Counted from the first letter of the stretch, positions 50,755-59,877 are shown. The stretch: 64,000 nt of DNA from Pseudarthrobacter chlorophenolicus A6 (GCF_000022025.1 NC_011886.1:1116097-1180096), one strand, 5' to 3'. Numbers and translations are program-made. The notes: a model not told the origin generated them from the letters alone.

Positions 50755-52263
50755 ATGACAGAGCACAACAGGCAGCGGCGGCTGAAGATCAGCGACGTCA
50801 ACGTGGTGAACCGCAAGACGCTCAAAAAAGCGCTCGGCGGCACCATCGTGGGCAACACGATGGAGTGGTACGACGTCGGCGTGTTCGGCTACCTGATCAC
50901 CACCATGGGCCCGGTGTTCCTGCCTGAGGCGGACCGGGCCGTGCAGAACCTGTTCCTGCTGGGTACCTTCGCCGCCACCTTCATCGCCAGGCCGCTGGGC
51001 GGGGTCTTCTTCGGCTGGCTCGGGGACAAGATCGGCCGGCAGAAGGTCCTGGCCATGACGCTGATGATCATGGCCGCCGCCACGTTCGCCGTCGGCCTGC
51101 TGCCCGGCTACGCGGTGCTGGGCATCTGGGCGGCGGTGCTGCTGGTGGTCCTGAAGCTGGTGCAGGGTTTCTCCACCGGCGGCGAGTACTCCGGGGCCAC
51201 CACGTTCGTGTGCGAGCACGCCCCGGACCGGCGCCGCGGCTTCTACGTCAGCTTCCTGGACATGGGCAGTTACCTGGGGTTCGCGGCCGGCGGGCTGGTG
51301 GTGTCCATTCTGCAGCTGGTGCTGGGCCAGGAGCAGATGGAGGCGTGGGGCTGGCGGCTGCCGTTCCTGGTGGCCGGACCGCTGGGTGCCGTGGCCGTGT
51401 ACTTCCGGATGAAGATCGAGGAATCTGCCGCGTTCAAGGCCACCATGGAAGCCGAGGCCGTGGCGGCCACGCATCCGGAAACGGGGGAGGAGCTCAAGCC
51501 CGTTGGCCCGCTGGGCATTCTGAAGGCGCACTGGCGGCCCATCCTTTTGGCCATGATCCTGGCCGCGGCCGCCAACACCGTTGCTTACGCCCTCACCTCG
51601 TACATGCCCACGTACCTGACCAGCAACAAGGGGTACAGCGAGGTGGACGGCACGCTGCTGACTATCCCGGTGCTGGTGGCGATGGCGCTCTGCATTCCGT
51701 TCACGGGCCGGCTCTCGGACCGGATCGGCCGTCGCAAGGTCCTGTGGATTGGTGCGCTGAGCACGGCGGTGTTCGCGATTCCTGCGTTCCTGGCGATCGC
51801 GGCCGGCAGTGTTCCCATGACATTCCTGGGCCTGGCGCTGATCGCTTTCCCGGTGGCGTTCTCGGTGCCGAACCTCGCCTCCGCGCTGCCGGCGCTGTTC
51901 CCCACGGAGCACCGCTATTCCGCCATGGGCATCGCCTACAACTTCGCCGTGGCCATCTTCGGCGGCACGGCACCGTTCATCATCGCGGCGCTCATCGAAC
52001 TGACCGGCAACGACATGACCATCGCCTACTACCTCATGGGCGTGGCCGTGATCGCCGCCGTCGCCATCTACTTCCTGCCCGAATCCGCAGGCCGGCACCT
52101 GCCCGGGTCCATGCCCAGCGTCGACTCGCAGGAGGAGGCCCGGAGGCTGGTGGAGAACCAGGACAACGATCCGCTGCTGGACCTTGAATCGCTGCCGTTC
52201 GAGGAGAGCTTCGAAGCCGCACGGGCGTCCCACAACCGGCCGGACAAGCCGACCGTCATGTAG
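50755..52263 (+). CDS. MHS-family MFS transporter (ProP-like)
   Basis: A 502-residue membrane transporter of the metabolite:H+ symporter branch of the MFS, which imports osmolytes or small carboxylates. The typical start (GGTIVGNTMEWYDVGVFGYL, near residues 28-47), motif A (GWLGDKIGRQKVL) and GEYSGATTFVCEHAP are present, with 12 helices. The hydrophilic C-terminal tail is about 50 residues. The start is ATG 50755 with GGCGG a few bases upstream. It is convergent with the SulP gene over a short hairpin (52274-52305). The substrate is unknown. Confidence 0.92.
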   Translation: MTEHNRQRRLKISDVNVVNRKTLKKALGGTIVGNTMEWYDVGVFGYLITTMGPVFLPEADRAVQNLFLLGTFAATFIARPLGGVFFGWLGDKIGRQKVLAMTLMIMAAATFAVGLLPGYAVLGIWAAVLLVVLKLVQGFSTGGEYSGATTFVCEHAPDRRRGFYVSFLDMGSYLGFAAGGLVVSILQLVLGQEQMEAWGWRLPFLVAGPLGAVAVYFRMKIEESAAFKATMEAEAVAATHPETGEELKPVGPLGILKAHWRPILLAMILAAAANTVAYALTSYMPTYLTSNKGYSEVDGTLLTIPVLVAMALCIPFTGRLSDRIGRRKVLWIGALSTAVFAIPAFLAIAAGSVPMTFLGLALIAFPVAFSVPNLASALPALFPTEHRYSAMGIAYNFAVAIFGGTAPFIIAALIELTGNDMTIAYYLMGVAVIAAVAIYFLPESAGRHLPGSMPSVDSQEEARRLVENQDNDPLLDLESLPFEESFEAARASHNRPDKPTVM

Positions 52264-52273
52264 GGCAACGGCA

Positions 52274-52305
52274 TACGACGGCGGCGCCCGGGTGGGGTGC
52301 CGCGG
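52274..52305. terminator. ACGACGGCGG-type hairpin between convergent genes
   Basis: TACGACGGCGGCGCC (52274-52288) folds back on GGTGCCGCGG over a short G-rich loop with one G-U pair. It lies between the convergent MFS and SulP genes, like its relatives at 35750 and 56764. Confidence 0.55.
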
Positions 52306-54000
52306 CTACGCCTGGCGCTTCTCCCGCTGGTAAGCCCGCACGGCCTCGCTGGTGGTGGGATAGAAGTGCGCGGGGGAGAAGCGGGCGCCCATGCCGTACC
52401 GCAGCAGCCTGTCCTTGACCGGGCCCTTCATTTCCGCGAACACCAGGTCCACGCCGTGCCGTTCCAGCCATTCGTCGAGTTCCACCAGCTCGTCCAGGGC
52501 GGTGGTGTCGATGCCGGTCACGGGCTCGGCCGCCAGTACTACGCGGTCGGTGCCGGGCGGGGCGTCGTCCAGTTCGTCGCGCACGAAGGATCCCAGCAGC
52601 GCGCCGTTGCCGAAAAACAGCGGGGCGTCGAAGCGCAGGATCAGCAGGCCGGGGATGCGCTCGCCCTCGGGGTGGCGGGTGACGTCGTGGTAGCCGGGCA
52701 CGCCGGGGACATCCACCAGTTCGGCGCGGTAGGGGTCCCAGGCCCGCCGCAGGAAGTCCAGGATGGCCAGCCCGACGGCCACGACGATGCCCGGCAGGAC
52801 GCCCAGGATGGTGACGCCGAGGAAGGCCGCCAGCATCACCAGCGATTCGCTGCGGCTCATGCTGACCAGCCGGCGCACCCCGGCGGGGTCGGCGATTCCG
52901 GCGGCCGCGGCGATGACGATGGCGGCCAGCGTGGCGGCGGGCAGGAACTCGGTGACGCCGGGCGCCGCCAGCATGAAGGCCAGGACCAGGAGGGCGCCCA
53001 CCACACCTGTCAGCTGGGATTTCGATCCGGAATCCACTGCCACCGGGGTGCGGGAGGTGCTGGCGGAGATGGGGAAGCCGCCGAAGAGGCCGCTGGCTGC
53101 GTTGGCCGCGCCGAGGGCCGCCATCTCGTGGTTGCCGGAGACCTTGCCGTTCCGGGCCGCAGCCAAAGATTGGGACAGGGTTCCGGTGTCCACGAAGACG
53201 ATCAGGGCGATGCCGGCGGCGGCGGGAAGCAGTGCCAGGACGTCGGCCCAGCCGATGCCGCCAAGGGCCGGGGACGGGAGCCCCTGCGGCAGGGCACCGG
53301 TGACCTTGACGCTGTCGCGGAGTCCCAGCAGGCCCACGGCCAGGCAGGATACGACGACGGCGATCAGCACGCCGGGGACCTTCCACTTCAGCCACCGCGG
53401 CACCAGGATGAGTGCCAGCGAGGCGAGCCCCAGCAGCAGCGCCGTCAGGTTGGTTTCGCCGTCGAGCACCTTCGGCACAGCGGCCAGGAGCTTGTCCCAA
53501 GGGGTGTCACCGTCCACGGAAATGCCCAGGAGGACGGGCAGCTGGGAGGCAACCACCAGCAGGGCGATGCCGTTGAGGTAGCCCAGCCGGATGGGCTTGG
53601 ACAGCAGCCCCGTGACGATGCCCAGCCGCAGCGCCGAACCGATGAGCATGATGGCGCCGATCAGTATGGCAAGGAGGCCCGCGAGGGCGACGGACCGCTG
53701 TTCATCCGCCGCGGCCAGGGGAATCAGGGCGGCGACGATCATCGGGGCGAGCGCCGAGTCCGGGCCCAGCACCAGCACCCGGGATGGACCCACGATCGCG
53801 TAGGCGATCAGGGGCACCACCGTGGCATAAAGTCCGGTCACCGGCGGGAGCCCGGCGGCCTGCGCGTAGGCCATGCCCGCGGGGACCAGCACCGCGAAGA
53901 GCGCGGCCCCTGCCACCGCATCGTGCCGCAGCCACCCGGCTTTGTAACCGCGCAGGGCCGGCGGGATCCACCAGGACTGGGGTTTACCGGAGCGGCTCAT
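52306..54000 (-). CDS. SulP family anion transporter with STAS domain
   Basis: A 564-residue membrane protein of the SulP/SLC26 family (sulfate, bicarbonate or other anions). The N-terminal membrane part opens with YKAGWLRHDAVAGAALFAVLVPAGMAYAQAAGLPPVTGLY, the SulP signature spread over about residues 18-57, and ends near 430. A cytoplasmic STAS domain follows (VVLAAEPVTGIDTTALDELVEL and VDLVFAEMKGPVKDRLLRYG). The start is uncertain among ATG codons at 54000, 54018 and 54036. The ion carried is not evident from sequence. Confidence 0.92.
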   Translation of the reverse strand: MSRSGKPQSWWIPPALRGYKAGWLRHDAVAGAALFAVLVPAGMAYAQAAGLPPVTGLYATVVPLIAYAIVGPSRVLVLGPDSALAPMIVAALIPLAAADEQRSVALAGLLAILIGAIMLIGSALRLGIVTGLLSKPIRLGYLNGIALLVVASQLPVLLGISVDGDTPWDKLLAAVPKVLDGETNLTALLLGLASLALILVPRWLKWKVPGVLIAVVVSCLAVGLLGLRDSVKVTGALPQGLPSPALGGIGWADVLALLPAAAGIALIVFVDTGTLSQSLAAARNGKVSGNHEMAALGAANAASGLFGGFPISASTSRTPVAVDSGSKSQLTGVVGALLVLAFMLAAPGVTEFLPAATLAAIVIAAAAGIADPAGVRRLVSMSRSESLVMLAAFLGVTILGVLPGIVVAVGLAILDFLRRAWDPYRAELVDVPGVPGYHDVTRHPEGERIPGLLILRFDAPLFFGNGALLGSFVRDELDDAPPGTDRVVLAAEPVTGIDTTALDELVELDEWLERHGVDLVFAEMKGPVKDRLLRYGMGARFSPAHFYPTTSEAVRAYQREKRQA

Positions 54001-54063
54001 GCTCCGATCATGGCCCATCCCGGCGGTGCTTGCCATCGGTCCGCCGGCAGGCAGGCTCCCTGC

Positions 54064-54993
54064 CTAGGAGTCCTGGTCCACCGCGACGACGATCTTGCCG
54101 CGGGTGTGGCCTTCCATGTTGGAGCGGAAGGCATCCGCGGCCTTCGTCAGCGGGAAGACCTCGGCAACTTCCACGCGCATGTTCCGGCTGTCCACCAGGT
54201 CCGCGAGTTTCTGCAGGTCGGCGCCTACCGGGTTCACCCACATCCAGTCGCCGCCGTGCTGTTCCACCTCGTTGTCGGCGATGGAGGCGTGCCGGCCGTT
54301 CTCGGCGAGCACCGCCAGGGTGGCGTCGAGGTTTCCGCCCACGAAGTCGGCCACCACCTCCACGCCGTCGGGACGCAGCGCGCGGACCCTGTCTGCCAGC
54401 CCGTCGCCGTAGGCCACAGGCTCGGCGCCCATGGAGCGGAGGAACTCGTGGTTCTTCGCCGAGGCGGTGGCGATGACGCTGGCGCCCAGGGCCACGGCGA
54501 TCTGGATGCCCAGCGAGCCGACGCCGCCGGAGCCCCCGTGGATCAGGACTGTTTCGCCGTCCTTCAGACCCAGCCGGTGGAGGACCTGGTAGGCCGTGAG
54601 GCCGGCCAGCGGCAGGCCGGCCGACTCGTTCCAGTCGAGGGTGGCAGGCTTGCGGGCCAGGAGGCGTTCCGGCAGGGCGATGTATTCCGCGAAGCTGCCG
54701 CCGTGGACGTAGTCCTTGCGGGCGTAGGAGATGACCTCGTCGCCGGGCTGGAACTGCCGGGCGTCAATGCCCACTGATTCCACCACTCCGGCGACATCCC
54801 AGCCGGGGATGGCGGGGAACTGCAGGTCCATGACGGCGTCCAGGCCGCCGGCCATGATCTTCCAGTCCACCGGGTTCACGGCCGCTGCCTTGACCTTGAC
54901 CAGGACCATGCCGGGCCCCACCTTCGGCATCGGCTGGTCGCCGTATTCGAGGACGTCCGGGTTTCCGTATTCGCTGTAAGTGATTGCCTTCAT
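54064..54993 (-). CDS. NADP-dependent oxidoreductase (quinone oxidoreductase-like MDR)
   Basis: A 309-residue medium-chain dehydrogenase/reductase without the structural zinc lobe, of the quinone oxidoreductase-like group. The catalytic domain opens with ITYSEYGNPDVLEYGDQPMP, and the nucleotide-binding fold has GGSGGVGSLGIQIAVALGA near residues 150-168. It would reduce an alkenal or quinone with NAD(P)H in the cytoplasm. The gene stands alone between the SulP gene and the exported DUF1906 gene. The substrate is unknown. Confidence 0.9.
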   Translation of the reverse strand: MKAITYSEYGNPDVLEYGDQPMPKVGPGMVLVKVKAAAVNPVDWKIMAGGLDAVMDLQFPAIPGWDVAGVVESVGIDARQFQPGDEVISYARKDYVHGGSFAEYIALPERLLARKPATLDWNESAGLPLAGLTAYQVLHRLGLKDGETVLIHGGSGGVGSLGIQIAVALGASVIATASAKNHEFLRSMGAEPVAYGDGLADRVRALRPDGVEVVADFVGGNLDATLAVLAENGRHASIADNEVEQHGGDWMWVNPVGADLQKLADLVDSRNMRVEVAEVFPLTKAADAFRSNMEGHTRGKIVVAVDQDS

Positions 54994-55079
54994 GCTTGGG
55001 GCAACCGCGTGGGCAGGTGCCGGTATTCCTGACGCGCGCGGGAAGTGGCCTATCGCACGGGCCGGCGGCTCTGGTGACC

Positions 55080-56690
55080 CTAGCCCGCCTTGGGGGCCAG
55101 GAGGATCTGTACCGCCTCGATCCGCTTGCCCGCGCCCGTGGTACCGGCGGTGCCGCCGTCGGCCGTCCAGGGCTGCCAGCCCACGTCCTGGACGTGCGCG
55201 CGGTAGTAGATGCGGTAATGGTCAGCCAGCGCACCGGTCAGCCGGAGCTCGAAAGCTTCGAGGCGGAGTCCCGTCCCGGTGGTGCCGATGGGGTTGGCCG
55301 AGGAGACCCACGGCTGCCAGCCCACGTTCTCCACATGCCCGCGCCACTGGATGTCCCCGGCGTAGGCGGTGCTCGCGACGGTGAGGCGCAGGGCCTCCAC
55401 CCTCAGGGCCAGGCCGGTGGTGCCTGCCACGGTCCCGTCCGCAACGGTGGGTGTCCAGCCGATGTTTTGGACGTGGGCGGTGTACTGGGCGGTGAACGCC
55501 GCCGGGATCCGTGGAACCAGCTCGATGGTGACGGCCTCAACCCGCAGGCCCTGACCGACCGTGCCGGCTGTAGCCCCGTCGACGGCGAAGGGCTGCCAGC
55601 CGATGTTCTGGACGTGGGCGCGGTACCTGATGCTGTACTGCGAGGCGAGATCGCCCGTGAGCCGCACCTGGAAAGCCTCGAGGCGCAGGCCGAGACCTGT
55701 CGTACCAATAGCGGACGCCGCCGTCGTCCATTCCTGCCAGCCCACGTTCTGGACGTGCCCGCGCCAGAGGATGTCACCGGACAGGCGGTCTCCGGCGACC
55801 GATAGGCGCAGCGCTTCCATGGGACGTGCCTGGCCGGTGGTCCCTGCGGTGGCACCGTCGGCGACGCTGGGCTGCCAGCCGACGCCAGCGACGTGGGCCT
55901 GGTAAACGCCGGTGCAGGTCATGTTGTAGTCGTAGGTGCCGTCCGTCCATTGCGTGAGGTGGACGGTGCCGCCGGAGAAGCTGGGGTTGACGCAGAGGTC
56001 GGAGGCTTCGCTGGGAAAGTCGAGGCGGCCGGCCGGCGACCAGACGGGGATGCCGGGGAGCTGCCACGATCCGGTGATGGCGTCCCAGGCGCTCGCATAG
56101 GAGTAGAAACCGTACGGGAATCCGGCGTCCGACAGGGCTGCCAGGAGCCCGGAAATGACGTACCGGTTGTCCTGCCGTTCGGCTGCTGTGGAGCTGGGCC
56201 AGGGCTGCGCCGGGCGGGGCTCGACGTCCACCCAGATCCGTTCCGGCCGCCACCCGATCGTGTTGAGGGAGGCGAGGGCGGCGCGGCCTTCGGCGTACCC
56301 CACGTTGCGGAGCCGGTCCGGCCGGGTGGTGGCGGGGTAGGGCCCGCTGCCGCCGTAGGTGTCGTACTGGGCGGCGGTGGGGAACGTGGCCATGGCGTAG
56401 GCCTGGGCGCGGATGCCGCGGTCCAGCACCCACTGGTACTGCTGCTGCAGGCAGGGGTTCTCGGTGAAGGCGAGCCCGCGCGTCAGGCCCACCACCAGGA
56501 ACTCGGTGGTGTCCGGCGGCATCGGCAGGCCGCCGGGACACTGCGGCCACGAGACGTCGTGCCCGTAGTCGACGGCCCGCGCCAGCGGAGCGAACAGCAC
56601 CCCCAGCGCGAGCACCAGCAATGCCGCCAGGAGCCGGGGCGTGAATGCCCGGGAGCGGCGGCCAGGTCGAAGAGCACCAAGGCCGGCCAT
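55080..56690 (-). CDS. Exported DUF1906 glycoside-hydrolase-like protein with six ChW repeats
   Basis: A 536-residue exported protein. A signal peptide (about residues 1-39, ending LARA) precedes a domain of about 225 residues resembling the DUF1906 / Rv2525c glycoside-hydrolase-like TIM barrel (GHDVSWPQCPGGLP, IWVDVEPRP, FYSYASAWDAI). From about residue 266, six tandem hydrophobic-W repeats follow, each with V/I-GW-x-x-W/F and then DG or S/A, A-G-T and R-x-E-A (for example HVQNIGWQPFAVDGATAGT). Such repeats are thought to mediate cell-surface attachment. AGGAGG is 9 nt upstream of ATG 56690. Confidence 0.88.
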   Translation of the reverse strand: MAGLGALRPGRRSRAFTPRLLAALLVLALGVLFAPLARAVDYGHDVSWPQCPGGLPMPPDTTEFLVVGLTRGLAFTENPCLQQQYQWVLDRGIRAQAYAMATFPTAAQYDTYGGSGPYPATTRPDRLRNVGYAEGRAALASLNTIGWRPERIWVDVEPRPAQPWPSSTAAERQDNRYVISGLLAALSDAGFPYGFYSYASAWDAITGSWQLPGIPVWSPAGRLDFPSEASDLCVNPSFSGGTVHLTQWTDGTYDYNMTCTGVYQAHVAGVGWQPSVADGATAGTTGQARPMEALRLSVAGDRLSGDILWRGHVQNVGWQEWTTAASAIGTTGLGLRLEAFQVRLTGDLASQYSIRYRAHVQNIGWQPFAVDGATAGTVGQGLRVEAVTIELVPRIPAAFTAQYTAHVQNIGWTPTVADGTVAGTTGLALRVEALRLTVASTAYAGDIQWRGHVENVGWQPWVSSANPIGTTGTGLRLEAFELRLTGALADHYRIYYRAHVQDVGWQPWTADGGTAGTTGAGKRIEAVQILLAPKAG

Positions 56691-56763
56691 GATGGCCCCT
56701 CCTGTCCGAAGGATGGACAGAATTATCCCACCGGGGGTGCGGCGGGGCCAGAGAGGAAGGGCG

Positions 56764-56792
56764 TACGACGGCGGCGCCCGGGCGGGTGCCGG
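56764..56792. terminator. ACGACGGCGG-type hairpin after the metallohydrolase gene
   Basis: TACGACGGCGGCGCC (56764-56778) pairs with the following GGGTGCCGG. It lies past the 3' end of the minus-strand gene at 56880. Confidence 0.5.
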
Positions 56793-56879
56793 ACCATCCC
56801 TTTCCTGCTACCAACCGGCAGTCGGGCCACCTGCGTGACCCGGCTGCCGGGAGGTCGCTCCGTAGGCCGGAAGCGACTG

Positions 56880-58466
56880 CTACTTGCTGACCTCCACGAA
56901 GACCGGGTTCGTGTAGAACCACAGGTCCTCCCAGGGATCGGCATTCCCGATCTCATCGATGGCCGGGCCGGCGGGGTCGATGTCTGCGCCGAGGAAGCCG
57001 GGCTGGGACTTCTTTCCGTCCGTTCCGCGAAGGCGGACGTAGAAGTTGTCGAAGGGGGTTTCGAGTTCCTGGGTCCAGGTATAGGTGCCGTTCCGGAGCG
57101 TCAGGTCCTTGATGGGCATTTGGGTGATCACGCGGGTATCGGGTGCTGTCATGGTGTCAGCGTCCGCCACGGGACCGGTCACCTTGCCCAGGATGACATC
57201 AACCCGGGCCAGTTCAGGAACGAAGCCTGCGAAGTTCGGCTGGGATGCCGGGGTGACGGACACCGTGAGCGTGACCTTCCGGCCGCGCCTGGTTGCCAGC
57301 TTCCCACCCAGCGTGGCCGACTTGGCCTGGTCCGCAACACTCACATCAATGGCGTCGATCAGGCAGCCGTGGTCCACCCAGACCCGCCCTTCACGAAGGC
57401 CCTGCATCACGGAGGCGTGGCTGACTTTTTCGGCTCCCACGTGCGTGCGGCTGTAGTAGCCGGGCCAGAAGTCGTTTTCCGTGAGGTCCACGGCTCCGCT
57501 GTAGACAGGGTCCTCGGTGCGGCCCTTGGCGTCGAAGTCGCTGCCCGGGCCGCGGGTGGTGGTGTCCAGGTAGACGTTGTGGCTGTCCGAGGTGGCGGTG
57601 ACGGAAAACAGCCGGCCTTCGGCGAGCAGGCTGTCCCACACGCCGCCCACGGTGGCAGTCATCCAGTCGAAGCCGCCCCACGTGCGGTACGCCTCCGTGG
57701 GGTACCCATTGAAGGCGAAGGTGCCGGGGCCGCCGTCGTAAAGTCCCCGTGCGCGGCTGCCGACGTGCGGCGCGGGCAGTCCGCCGGCCTGGTGCCCGGG
57801 CGCGCCTTCCATGCCGATGACCACGTCCGGTGCGGCCTGGATCCAGGCCCGGATTTCGTGCGGTGAGTCGATGCCCTGCCGTGAGGGGTGGTTGGGAATC
57901 ATGAGGATGTCCTCAACCCGTTTCCTGGCGCGGGCCTCGCCCATGAAGCGGATGCCCTCCAGGGCCAGGGCTTCGTTGGCGGCGGTTCCGTCGCGGGTGC
58001 CCTTCACCCGGGCGTCCCAGCGCGCTTCGACTTCCTTCATGACGGCGACATCGTCGCGGCCCGGTGCCACGAAGACCGTGGCATGCTCGGCGCCCGGGAT
58101 GTTCCACTCCAGGCCGTGGTAGATCAGGATCGAATCGCCGAACTCCTTGCGGACTTCCTCGATCAGGGGCACGATCTGTTCGGTGCTGAGCTGGGAGTGG
58201 GCAACGTTTCCGTGGTCGGTGAGGACCAGCCAGTCGACGCCGTAGCGGATGGCCTGCCGGACGTGGTCCTGGACGCGGTATTTCCCGTCGTTGCTGAAGA
58301 GAGTGTGGACATGGTGGTCGCCGTTCAGCCAGAAGTACTTGCCCTTCTTGGCGCGCTGGGACGTCGGAGCGAGGGCGTGGGCGGGAGTGACCGCTGCTAC
58401 CGAAGCGCCGAGTCCTAGGACCGAGCCGGTCTTCAAAATTCCGCGGCGGGGCATACCGTTTGTCAT
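56880..58466 (-). CDS. CehA/McbA-type PHP metallohydrolase, exported
   Basis: A 528-residue metal-dependent hydrolase of the PHP superfamily, in the group named after the carbaryl hydrolases CehA and McbA. A twin-arginine-like signal (PRRGILKTGSVLGLGASVAAV) opens the protein. Metal-binding motifs are GDHHVHTLFSNDG near residues 49-61, LVLTDHGNVAHS near 80-91, the HGLEWN segment and IPNHPSRQGIDSP. The C-terminal third is beta-rich. A carbamate or amide substrate is possible by family, not shown. The gene stands alone, with a hairpin at 56764-56792 downstream. Confidence 0.87.
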   Translation of the reverse strand: MTNGMPRRGILKTGSVLGLGASVAAVTPAHALAPTSQRAKKGKYFWLNGDHHVHTLFSNDGKYRVQDHVRQAIRYGVDWLVLTDHGNVAHSQLSTEQIVPLIEEVRKEFGDSILIYHGLEWNIPGAEHATVFVAPGRDDVAVMKEVEARWDARVKGTRDGTAANEALALEGIRFMGEARARKRVEDILMIPNHPSRQGIDSPHEIRAWIQAAPDVVIGMEGAPGHQAGGLPAPHVGSRARGLYDGGPGTFAFNGYPTEAYRTWGGFDWMTATVGGVWDSLLAEGRLFSVTATSDSHNVYLDTTTRGPGSDFDAKGRTEDPVYSGAVDLTENDFWPGYYSRTHVGAEKVSHASVMQGLREGRVWVDHGCLIDAIDVSVADQAKSATLGGKLATRRGRKVTLTVSVTPASQPNFAGFVPELARVDVILGKVTGPVADADTMTAPDTRVITQMPIKDLTLRNGTYTWTQELETPFDNFYVRLRGTDGKKSQPGFLGADIDPAGPAIDEIGNADPWEDLWFYTNPVFVEVSK

Positions 58467-58731
58467 GAGAGCCTTACTGCTGTGTGCGAGATACGGAGGG
58501 GCGGGCGCATCATCTGGAAACCTGGTACCGCGCCCCTCACGAGGTCTCCCTCAGTCAATACACGGCACATGAACATTCGGGTGGCCGCACCTGTCCGGGC
58601 GGTGAACGGGCCGTTGCGCCCGTTCGCCTTCGTGGCGCGGCTTGGCCGCGGGAGTATTCGACGGCGGCCCGGCGCTCTCCCGGGCAAGCCTTGCAGGCGT
58701 GTCCTGCGCGATGGACCGGTCCCGTGGCCGT

Positions 58732-58737
58732 TAGCGT
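58732..58737 (+). promoter_or_regulatory. -10 box (TAGCGT) of leaderless small gene
   Basis: TAGCGT ends 7 nt before the ATG at 58745. Confidence 0.5.
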
Positions 58738-58744
58738 CGACTGC

Positions 58745-58888
58745 ATGGGCAACAAACGGAACGGCGAACTGGAAGGGCAGAGCTCCATCAACGAGCTGCT
58801 CGACCAGCCCATCGGCGACAAGCCGATCCAGCTGCCGCTGCCCTTCCATCTCCAGGTCCGGCCGGGGGAGTTCCGCCGAGCGTCCTGA
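58745..58888 (+). CDS. Small hypothetical protein, 47 residues
   Basis: A 47-residue hydrophilic protein, MGNKRNGELEGQSSINELLD at its start, with QPIGDKPIQLPLPFHLQVRPG after it. It has no membrane helix or signal. A TAGCGT box ends 7 nt before the ATG, matching the leaderless pattern of many confirmed genes here, and this supports it as a real gene despite its size. It ends 11 nt from the 3' end of the convergent alpha/beta hydrolase gene. Function unknown. Confidence 0.6.
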   Translation: MGNKRNGELEGQSSINELLDQPIGDKPIQLPLPFHLQVRPGEFRRAS

Positions 58889-58899
58889 CGCGCTCGCAG

Positions 58900-59697
58900 T
58901 CAGCCGACCGGGCTGATGAACCCGATGATGTCTGTTGCCACCCGCTCGGGGCATTCCCACAGGACCAGGTGTGCCACGTCCGGGTAGACCTTCAGCACGG
59001 CGCCCGGAATCCGCCCGGCCAGTGTTTCCTGGTCCGTTCGCGGCAACAGGTTGTCCTGCCCGCCCCAGAGGAGGAGCGTGGGCGACTGGATGGTTCCGGA
59101 TTCCGTGGGCGGGTTGGCTTGGCAGAGTCCGTTGAGGATCGCTTTCCAGGCATGCGCGGGCATGTTGAGGCCGTCGCGGACGCGGTCCTCGACGTACCAG
59201 GCGGGGACGTCGTGGACCCGGGGGAACCAGGCCAGCGACTCTCGCACCCACGCCTCGTCGAGAGGGTCGGTCAGAGCGTCCACCTCGTCGGCGAAGGCGG
59301 GCCGTCCCAGTATGCTCAGCGGAGACCCGACCAGCACGAGGGCAGCGACCTTTTCGGGGTGTGCGACGGCGAGTTGCTGGGCCACGTACCCGCCGCTGGA
59401 GGAGCCGACGACGGCGGCGTGCGGCAGGTCGAGCGCGTCCAGGATTGCGGCGGCGTCCTCAGCCTGCTCCGCCAGGGAGTAGCCGTTCAGTGGCTTGTCC
59501 GCGTCGCCTTGGCCGCGGAGGTCCGGCGCATAGACTTTGCAGCCGGTCAGCAGGGGGATCAGCCGGTCGAAGCTCTTGCGGGATTCGCCCCAGGCGTGGA
59601 GCAACAGCAGGGGAGTGCCGGTCCTGCCAGTGTCCTGAACGAGACACGGCACCGTGATGCCGGTGCGGAGCCGGAGCTGCCGGATGTCGGCGTCCAT
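58900..59697 (-). CDS. Alpha/beta hydrolase
   Basis: A 265-residue cytoplasmic alpha/beta hydrolase of the esterase/lactonase type. The nucleophile is Ser in GSSSGGYVAQQ near residue 98, the acid is Asp in WGGQDNLLPR, and the catalytic His is in VAHLVLWECP near the end. The opening VPCLVQDTGRTGTPLLLLHAWG with the oxyanion-hole HAWG is typical. A TAGCCT box ends 6 nt before ATG 59697, and its TAG is the stop codon of the small frame upstream. The substrate is unknown. Confidence 0.92.
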   Translation of the reverse strand: MDADIRQLRLRTGITVPCLVQDTGRTGTPLLLLHAWGESRKSFDRLIPLLTGCKVYAPDLRGQGDADKPLNGYSLAEQAEDAAAILDALDLPHAAVVGSSSGGYVAQQLAVAHPEKVAALVLVGSPLSILGRPAFADEVDALTDPLDEAWVRESLAWFPRVHDVPAWYVEDRVRDGLNMPAHAWKAILNGLCQANPPTESGTIQSPTLLLWGGQDNLLPRTDQETLAGRIPGAVLKVYPDVAHLVLWECPERVATDIIGFISPVG

Positions 59698-59703
59698 GGG
59701 TTC

Positions 59704-59709
59704 AGGCTA
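59704..59709 (-). promoter_or_regulatory. -10 box (TAGCCT) of leaderless hydrolase gene, overlapping a stop codon
   Basis: TAGCCT on the minus strand ends 6 nt before the ATG at 59697 and includes the TAG of the 56-codon frame at 59707-59877. Confidence 0.55.
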
Positions 59710-59877
59710 CGCCGCTGGACTCTCTTGTGTCAGCCGATCCAGCTCGTCCAGCTTAGGCGTGGCATTCACCGCCGCATAGTGCGTGACAGCGCACTCGAAC
59801 AGCAGCCGCCAATTCAACAGCCGGTTCACGGCCTGTGGCTCGGCGGGGGACGTCGAGGACATCGGCAGGCGGCCCAT
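59707..59877 (-). CDS. Small hypothetical protein or gene remnant, 56 residues
   Basis: A 56-codon frame encoding a plausible helical peptide (AVNRLLNWRLLFECAVTHYA, then KLDELDRLTQES). A second in-frame ATG gives 51 residues starting MSSTSPAEPQ. There is no clear ribosome-binding site. The composition looks protein-like rather than random, and the stop codon doubles as the -10 of the next gene. It could be a small real gene or the end of a decayed larger one; I cannot name a family. Confidence 0.4.
   Translation of the reverse strand: MGRLPMSSTSPAEPQAVNRLLNWRLLFECAVTHYAAVNATPKLDELDRLTQESPAA

Noticed and set aside
52297..54777. An 826-codon plus-strand open frame opposite the SulP gene
   Set aside because: It has antisense composition (Gly, His, Gln, Arg) and no motif; the SulP gene on the other strand is unmistakable.
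55893..57866. A 657-codon plus-strand open frame opposite the DUF1906 and metallohydrolase genes
   Set aside because: It spans the gap between two real genes and is Val/Gly/Ala-rich without motifs.
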